From Halieaceae bacterium (GTDB taxonomy: Bacteria; Pseudomonadota; Gammaproteobacteria; Pseudomonadales; Halieaceae): a DNA stretch of 10,152 bases. Of the stretch, positions 6,142-10,152 are shown in pieces; the first letter of the stretch is position 1, and every line of letters begins with the position of its first letter. Where the stretch lies: assembly GCA_002691565.1 (NCBI GenBank), contig NZIH01000007.1, positions 9,768 to 19,919 of the forward strand, given 5' to 3'. The notes beneath the pieces were generated by a model. That model was not told where the DNA came from, did no database searches, and worked only from the letters and a program-made list of their open reading frames with translations. The position numbers and the translations under genes are program-made.

Positions 6142-7179
6142 TCAGTCAGTGCTATTCAGCATCTTGGACAGCTCGGAGGCGAGAGTCTCGCAAGCGCGCT
6201 CTGCTGCACCACTGACACGACCAAACATGAGGTAACTGTGGGTCAGGCTTTCGAAGCAGAAATGCGCGACTTGGTTGCCTGATTCGACGAGGCGGTTTGC
6301 AAAGGCATTACCTTGGTCGCGGATTGGGTCAAATCCCGCGGTTCCTATCACTGTCGGCGGAAGATCCGACAGACTCTCCGCATGCAGAGGGTTTGCCCAC
6401 GGATGGTCTTTATTGTGGTCATCTGGAAACACCTGCGAGTTGAAGAAGTGCATGGTGTCTGCAGTGAGCGGAAAGGTATTTGCGCAACTACTATGACTTG
6501 GCTGGTCTTCGTTGTTGGTAGTGACCCAGGGGTAGGCCAGGCAAAGGGCCTTGGGTTGACGACCACCCTCGTCTCTCAAAACGAGCGCGAGCGTGCTACT
6601 GATTAAACCGCCCGCACTGTCACCTGCGAGCGCAACGTGTGCGGGGTCGACACCGTAGTCGACACTAAAGGCCTGAACGTGTTCCCACAGTGCCCTGGCA
6701 TCCTCGATGGGCGCAGGAAATGCATTCTCGGGGCACAACCGGTAATCGAGAGAAAAAACGACAGCCCCGCATCGGGCCGCAAGTAGCGAACAGAAGTGGT
6801 TGTCCGTGAGATGGTCCATGATGACCAGCCCGCCCTGATGAAAAAAGAGTACAGCTGGCTTAAGTTTCTCGCTGGAGGGTGGACGGTAGATTCTGGCGTT
6901 TAGCCTATTACCCAACAACTCGATCGTCGTGTCCTCGACCGCAACGCCCGCAACCGTGGGCAGGTTCAAGTCATTGAACTCGGCGGCTGTTCGCCTAATG
7001 TCATCAACGCTAGGAGGCGCATCCGATGTACTCGATCCGCGTGCAGATAGTTTCGCTAGCACCTGCATATTCATATCGAGCCGATTGCCGTCAATGTCTA
7101 GTGGTGCACCGGCAAACAGCCTCAATAGCCAATGGGGCGTCTGGCGTAATGTATCGAGAACGAGTAGTTGGAGATTCAT
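6142..7179 (-). CDS. Alpha/beta hydrolase, hormone-sensitive-lipase family esterase
   Basis: The protein has 345 residues from the chosen ATG at 7179. An upstream in-frame TTG at 7236 would add 19 residues, but it has no ribosome site and the added stretch looks non-coding, so I reject it. HSL-family esterases hydrolyse short to medium acyl esters. Seen are FFHQGG (112-117, oxyanion-hole motif), SLDYRLCPENAFPAP (143-157), the nucleophile elbow GDSAGG (186-191) with S188, the acid D284 in GFDPIRDQG, and H314 in LTHSYLMFG. The oxyanion motif reads HQGG rather than the usual HGGG. There is no signal peptide, so it is probably cytoplasmic. It converges with the SDR gene and is divergent from the serine hydrolase at 7332. 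The two hydrolases may share regulation through the 152-bp spacer. The natural ester is unknown. Confidence 0.9.
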   Translation of the reverse strand: MNLQLLVLDTLRQTPHWLLRLFAGAPLDIDGNRLDMNMQVLAKLSARGSSTSDAPPSVDDIRRTAAEFNDLNLPTVAGVAVEDTTIELLGNRLNARIYRPPSSEKLKPAVLFFHQGGLVIMDHLTDNHFCSLLAARCGAVVFSLDYRLCPENAFPAPIEDARALWEHVQAFSVDYGVDPAHVALAGDSAGGLISSTLALVLRDEGGRQPKALCLAYPWVTTNNEDQPSHSSCANTFPLTADTMHFFNSQVFPDDHNKDHPWANPLHAESLSDLPPTVIGTAGFDPIRDQGNAFANRLVESGNQVAHFCFESLTHSYLMFGRVSGAAERACETLASELSKMLNSTD

Positions 7180-7331
7180 AGCGGTTAAACCTGTCGGTGA
7201 CGCGGGCAATGTATTACAGCCACCCGTTATTCTCAAAGACCAGCAGCCCGTCCGCCTTGTCGCATTTGATGCCCTTACCCGTTACGCTTCTGGCAACGCG
7301 TAATTAACTAATAATAAATAAGGAAAGACGA
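7180..7331. promoter_or_regulatory. Divergent promoter region between two hydrolase genes
   Basis: This 152-bp spacer separates the minus-strand esterase from the plus-strand serine hydrolase. Its right end is AT-rich, with TAATTAACTAATAATAAATAAGG at about 7302-7323, in which TAATAAT could act as -10 and AAGGAA (7320-7325) is the ribosome site for the GTG at 7332. No clear -35 could be assigned on either strand. Confidence 0.3.
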
Positions 7332-8558
7332 GTGACAATTGCAGTAGACGCAAAAGCCGCTGGGTTTGAAGAGGCCAAACTGGCGCGCATCGGAGAGCAC
7401 CTTCGGCGCAGTTATATCGAGCCAGAAAAAATACCGGGCTGTCAGGTGCTTGTCTCTCGACATGGTATTCCGGCGTATTTCGATTCGATGGGCTTGATGG
7501 ATCGTGAGCGCGGCAAACCCATGCAGGATGACACGATTTTTCGCATCTACTCGATGTCGAAACCCATCACATCCGTAGCACTCATGATGCTCTGGGAAGA
7601 GGGCCGTTTTCAGCTAACGGATCCGGTGCATCGATTCATTCCCTCGTGGCGAGGCCAGGAAGTGTGGGAGCGTGAAGAGGGGGGGCAGATGGTGACGCGC
7701 CGTCCGGCCAATCCTGCAACCATGCAACACATATTGAGTCATACGGCGGGTCTGACCTACGGTGGTCTGTTGCCTGGTTTAGAGAGTCCCGTCGATCAGG
7801 CGTATCAGAATCTTGGCATCGCCCGAGGTGGTGGTGAGACCTTACTCGAGTTTGCCGATAAGTTGGGACGTGTTCCTCTGCTCTATGACCCCGGCCACAA
7901 GTGGTGCTACTCCCTTGCCACCGATGTGTGTGGCGCGCTCGTTGAAATTATTTCTGGCCAGCCCTTCGAGGTGTTCCTGCGTGAACGTATTTTCGAGCCA
8001 CTTGGGATGGTAGACACTGGTTTTCGTGTCTCTGACGAAAAGCTTGATCGATTTGCAGCGTGTTACATGCGATCGATGGATAAACAGGTATTACTCGAGG
8101 ACGACCCTCACACCAGTCACTACCGACACAAACGAAACTTCTTTTCTGGCGGCGGTGGTTTGGTTGGTACTACCGCTGATTACATGGCCTTCTGCGAGAT
8201 GTTGCGACAGGGAGGGCAGTTCAACGGTTATCAGCTATTGGGGAGCCGAACACTGGAGCTCATGACGGCCAATCACCTGATGAGCGGTAGGTCGCTGGCT
8301 CAGATGGCGCTGGGGGCGTTTTCTGAAACGGCTAACGAGGGCGTCGGGTTTGGTCTCGGTTTTGCCTCCACATTAGATGAGGTTGCGTCGTGCACTGTGG
8401 GGGCCGGAGATTTCTATTGGGGCGGACGAGCATCGACGATATTTTGGGTTGATCCCGAGGAGGATCTGCAGGTGATTTTCATGACGCAGCTGATACCATC
8501 ATCGACTTTCAACTTTCGTGGCCAGCTGAAGAACATCGTTTACGGCGCCTTAAAATAA
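7332..8558 (+). CDS. Serine hydrolase, class C beta-lactamase / EstB-type esterase family
   Basis: The protein has 408 residues and starts with GTG, chosen because AAGGAA lies about 6-7 bases upstream and residue 1 fits the family N-terminus. The nucleophile motif S-x-x-K is S74-M-S-K77 in IYSMSKPIT. The second motif Tyr is Y193 in KWCYSLATD, and WGGRAST (363-369) takes the place of the KTG box. LSHTAGL (135-141) and FSGGGGLVGT (271-280) are typical of the esterase branch (EstB, LovD and relatives) more than of true beta-lactamases, which carry YxN and KTG. No signal peptide is visible, so a cytoplasmic esterase, transesterase or amidase is more likely than periplasmic antibiotic resistance. 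It is followed 81 bp later by the MAPEG gene on the same strand, possibly one transcript ending at the 9091 terminator. Confidence 0.9.
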   Translation: MTIAVDAKAAGFEEAKLARIGEHLRRSYIEPEKIPGCQVLVSRHGIPAYFDSMGLMDRERGKPMQDDTIFRIYSMSKPITSVALMMLWEEGRFQLTDPVHRFIPSWRGQEVWEREEGGQMVTRRPANPATMQHILSHTAGLTYGGLLPGLESPVDQAYQNLGIARGGGETLLEFADKLGRVPLLYDPGHKWCYSLATDVCGALVEIISGQPFEVFLRERIFEPLGMVDTGFRVSDEKLDRFAACYMRSMDKQVLLEDDPHTSHYRHKRNFFSGGGGLVGTTADYMAFCEMLRQGGQFNGYQLLGSRTLELMTANHLMSGRSLAQMALGAFSETANEGVGFGLGFASTLDEVASCTVGAGDFYWGGRASTIFWVDPEEDLQVIFMTQLIPSSTFNFRGQLKNIVYGALK

Positions 8559-8639
8559 AGGCACAGTAATGATGCCGGTTAGCGATTAAATAAACAAAAA
8601 GCCGGTTTACTCATCATCTGTTCATGGAGATCAAGCAGG

Positions 8640-9026
8640 ATGGAAGCAGCACAAACTAGCGCGCTGGCACTGTATGTCGGCCTCAACCTTCTTCTTACAT
8701 TGGTACTAGCGATTAACGTGGTGCGCCATCGTTTCAAGGGAGACTCGGGAGACCCGGTCGCACTTGAAAAAGCGGTACGAGCACATGGCAATAACACGGA
8801 ATACGTTCCGATTATTTTGGTCGGGCTGGGTGTCATGGCAGTGATGGGTGCATCGGCGCAAACCATCAGCATTCTTGGTGGCACACTCTTCGTGGCGCGT
8901 GTCTTTCACGCCTACGGTATCCAGCAAGCGAAGGTGCCAAACATCTTTGGCATGGTCGGCAACATCGTGACCTGGTTGGTGATGCTGTGTGTAGCTACGA
9001 CGCTTCTTATGCAAGGCATTGGCTAG
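8640..9026 (+). CDS. MAPEG family membrane protein
   Basis: This 128-residue integral membrane protein has four predicted helices at about 7-28, 55-72, 76-92 and 103-124. The MAPEG family (microsomal glutathione S-transferase and eicosanoid enzymes) is recognised by RAHGNNTEYVPIIL (47-60), which holds the conserved R-x-H-x-N-x-x-E core, and by ARVFHAYG (86-93). Bacterial members are trimeric inner-membrane proteins, and some show glutathione transferase or peroxidase activity. The ATG at 8640 is preceded by GGAG about 11 bases upstream. The length is normal for a bacterial member. It follows the serine hydrolase and is closed by a strong terminator. A glutathione-dependent detoxification role is plausible, as for the soluble GST in the operon at 3667-4314, but there is no positional link between the two. 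Confidence 0.92.
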   Translation: MEAAQTSALALYVGLNLLLTLVLAINVVRHRFKGDSGDPVALEKAVRAHGNNTEYVPIILVGLGVMAVMGASAQTISILGGTLFVARVFHAYGIQQAKVPNIFGMVGNIVTWLVMLCVATTLLMQGIG

Positions 9027-9090
9027 GGCCACAATCGTTACTCGATGACTACGACTACCTTAAGACGGAGCACAACTTGATTTTAAGACG

Positions 9091-9110
9091 GGGGCTGAGG
9101 CCCCTTTTTT
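9091..9110 (+). terminator. Intrinsic terminator after MAPEG gene
   Basis: GGGGC (9091-9095), loop TGAG and GCCCC (9100-9104) form a five-pair all-GC stem, with a possible G-T pair beneath it. Six T residues (9105-9110) follow directly. It is 65 bp after the MAPEG stop and ends the plus-strand serine hydrolase-MAPEG unit. The other strand lacks a U-tract right after the stem, so it is probably one-directional. Confidence 0.85.
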
Positions 9111-9235
9111 GATTCTGCTACGCGACGATTTGCGATGAAGTGGGTTGCCGATAAGGTCGGTCAATTTCGTTATTACTGCGCCAGAACGCGCGCAACTTCA
9201 TACTATTCACTCTCCTCTACAACGGTCCGTTTCGT

Positions 9236-10152
9236 ATGCAAGCCTTAATGCGCTGTGTCTTCATCATTGTTGTTGTCTGTTTCCCGCTGGCCTCTTGTAC
9301 TGTCGACAAGCAGGGTGTCTCGAGCCCAGCGCCTGAGATGATATTTGGAAATCCTGATTACCAAGCGATTTCCTATGGCGGCTACCGTGGATTAAGTCGT
9401 GAGGATGGACCGACAGTTGAGCAATTGATTGATGATGTGAAAATTCTGGGTGCAATGGATATCAAGCTATTGCGCACTTACAACACGTCCCAATTTCCTC
9501 AAGCCGAGCGCTTGCTGCAGGCCATTCGTGAGGTAAAGTCTGACGATCCTAGCTTCGAAATGTACGTCATGCTCGGTGCTTGGATCGAGTCGAAGAACGC
9601 CTGGACCGAGGCTATATGGAATCCAGAGACGAATGCCTGGGTTGAGGGTACGGGCCCGGACCACACTCAAGGTAATGTCGAAAACAACAGCCAAGAGATT
9701 GCGACTGCCATCCGCTTGGCGAATGAGTACCCGGATATCGTAAAGGCCATTGCCGTTGGCAACGAGGCAATGGTCCAGTGGGCGGTGACCTACTTTGTGT
9801 ATCCCAAAACGATCCTGAAATGGGTCAACCACCTGCAAGAAGCAAAAGCATCGGGCGCGCTTACTCCCGACGTATGGATCACTTCCTCAGATAACTATGA
9901 ATCTTGGGGTGGCGGTAATCCGATTTACCACACTGACGAGCTCACGAAGCTCATGAGGGCTGTCGACTTTGTTTCGGTTCACACCTACCCATTCCACGAT
10001 TCTTTTTATAACCCCTCGTTCTGGGGCGTGCTTCCTGAAGAAGAGTCGTTGCCGTTCAAAGTGATGACTGAGGCGACAATGCAGCGCGCCATCGCGTACG
10101 CAAGAAAACAGTATTCCGCTGTGGCTGAGTACATGGCGTCGGTCGGCGTCAG
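9236..10152 (+). CDS. Lipoprotein glycoside hydrolase family 17 (beta-1,3-glucanase-like), partial
   Basis: The frame is open from ATG 9236 to the right edge (305 codons, no stop). Residues 1-21 are a lipoprotein signal: basic start, FIIVVVCF core and lipobox LASC with C21 as the lipidated cysteine. The protein is therefore membrane-anchored and faces the periplasm or the outside. Residue T22 after the cysteine does not force inner-membrane retention. The mature part begins a TIM-barrel typical of bacterial GH17: ISYGGYRG (45-52), LLRTYNT (78-84), MLGAWIE (112-118), AVGNEAMV (173-180) with E177 as acid/base, and DFVSVHTYPF (244-253). The nucleophile glutamate, expected in a GE-x-GW-like motif, would lie past the edge. 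GH17 enzymes hydrolyse or transglycosylate beta-1,3-glucans; in marine bacteria laminarin is the obvious substrate. No good Shine-Dalgarno sequence is seen. A TAA at 9152 in the same frame bounds the start, and ATG 9236 is the first possible. Confidence 0.87.
   Translation, partial: MQALMRCVFIIVVVCFPLASCTVDKQGVSSPAPEMIFGNPDYQAISYGGYRGLSREDGPTVEQLIDDVKILGAMDIKLLRTYNTSQFPQAERLLQAIREVKSDDPSFEMYVMLGAWIESKNAWTEAIWNPETNAWVEGTGPDHTQGNVENNSQEIATAIRLANEYPDIVKAIAVGNEAMVQWAVTYFVYPKTILKWVNHLQEAKASGALTPDVWITSSDNYESWGGGNPIYHTDELTKLMRAVDFVSVHTYPFHDSFYNPSFWGVLPEEESLPFKVMTEATMQRAIAYARKQYSAVAEYMASVGV

Noticed and set aside
7180..7236. An upstream TTG start at 7236 extending the esterase by 19 residues
   Set aside because: No ribosome site precedes it and the extra residues do not look like the family. 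The ATG at 7179 starts a typical HSL N-terminus.
7332..8558. A true class C beta-lactamase (antibiotic resistance gene)
   Set aside because: There is no signal peptide, and the YxN and KTG boxes are replaced by YSL and WGG. This fits the esterase branch of the fold.
8574..8607. GCCGGTT direct repeat (8574-8580 and 8601-8607)
   Set aside because: Only two 7-bp copies 27 bp apart, with no dyad and no link to a promoter hexamer; compatible with chance.
8591..8609. TAAAC / GTTTA inverted repeat between the serine hydrolase and MAPEG genes as a terminator
   Set aside because: The stem is five pairs, mostly A-T, with a nine-base loop and no T-tract. The clear terminator is at 9091-9110.

Overview
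The window reads like chromosomal DNA of a free-living, probably marine, heterotrophic gammaproteobacterium. This rests on the mix of acyl-CoA/aromatic-type catabolic genes, small lipid and detoxification enzymes, a MAPEG protein and a GH17 beta-glucanase lipoprotein, with moderate GC. The affiliation is an inference and could be wrong at family level. I see no tRNA, rRNA, CRISPR array, transposase or integrase.

Region 1 (about 1-4380, minus strand) is one tightly packed operon. In transcription order it holds a glutathione S-transferase-like protein, a class III (CaiB/BaiF) CoA-transferase, an atypical short-chain dehydrogenase/reductase (SDR), a TauD/TfdA Fe(II)/2-oxoglutarate dioxygenase and a 2-keto-4-pentenoate hydratase/FAH-type protein. 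A further gene probably starts at position 44 and runs off the left edge. Gaps are -1, 18, 40 and 37 bp, and most genes have good Shine-Dalgarno sequences. The set suggests catabolism of an unidentified carboxylic acid: CoA activation, oxidation, ring or ether cleavage, and hydration of a keto-enoic acid. The substrate cannot be read from the sequence. A promoter-like element with two GGTACTAAA repeats and a dyad lies just upstream.

Region 2 (4370-4599, plus strand) is the remnant of a LysR-type regulator gene divergent from that operon. A 59-codon C-terminal tail is clear, and a decayed start is possible next to the operon promoter. The middle is gone, so the operon appears to have lost its dedicated divergent regulator.

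Region 3 (4600-9110) holds a PlsC-type acyltransferase (minus), a classical SDR with intact catalytic residues (plus), an HSL-family esterase (minus), a divergent class-C-beta-lactamase-like serine hydrolase (plus, GTG start) and a small four-helix MAPEG protein (plus). A clear intrinsic terminator at 9091-9110 closes the last pair. These look like individual lipid or ester metabolism genes rather than one pathway.

Region 4 (9236-10152, plus) is the start of a lipoprotein GH17 glycoside hydrolase, probably acting on beta-1,3-glucan such as laminarin. It is cut off by the right edge before its nucleophile region.

The two observations I rate highest are the LysR deletion scar facing a still compact operon, and the operon SDR whose catalytic Tyr and Lys positions read His and Met.
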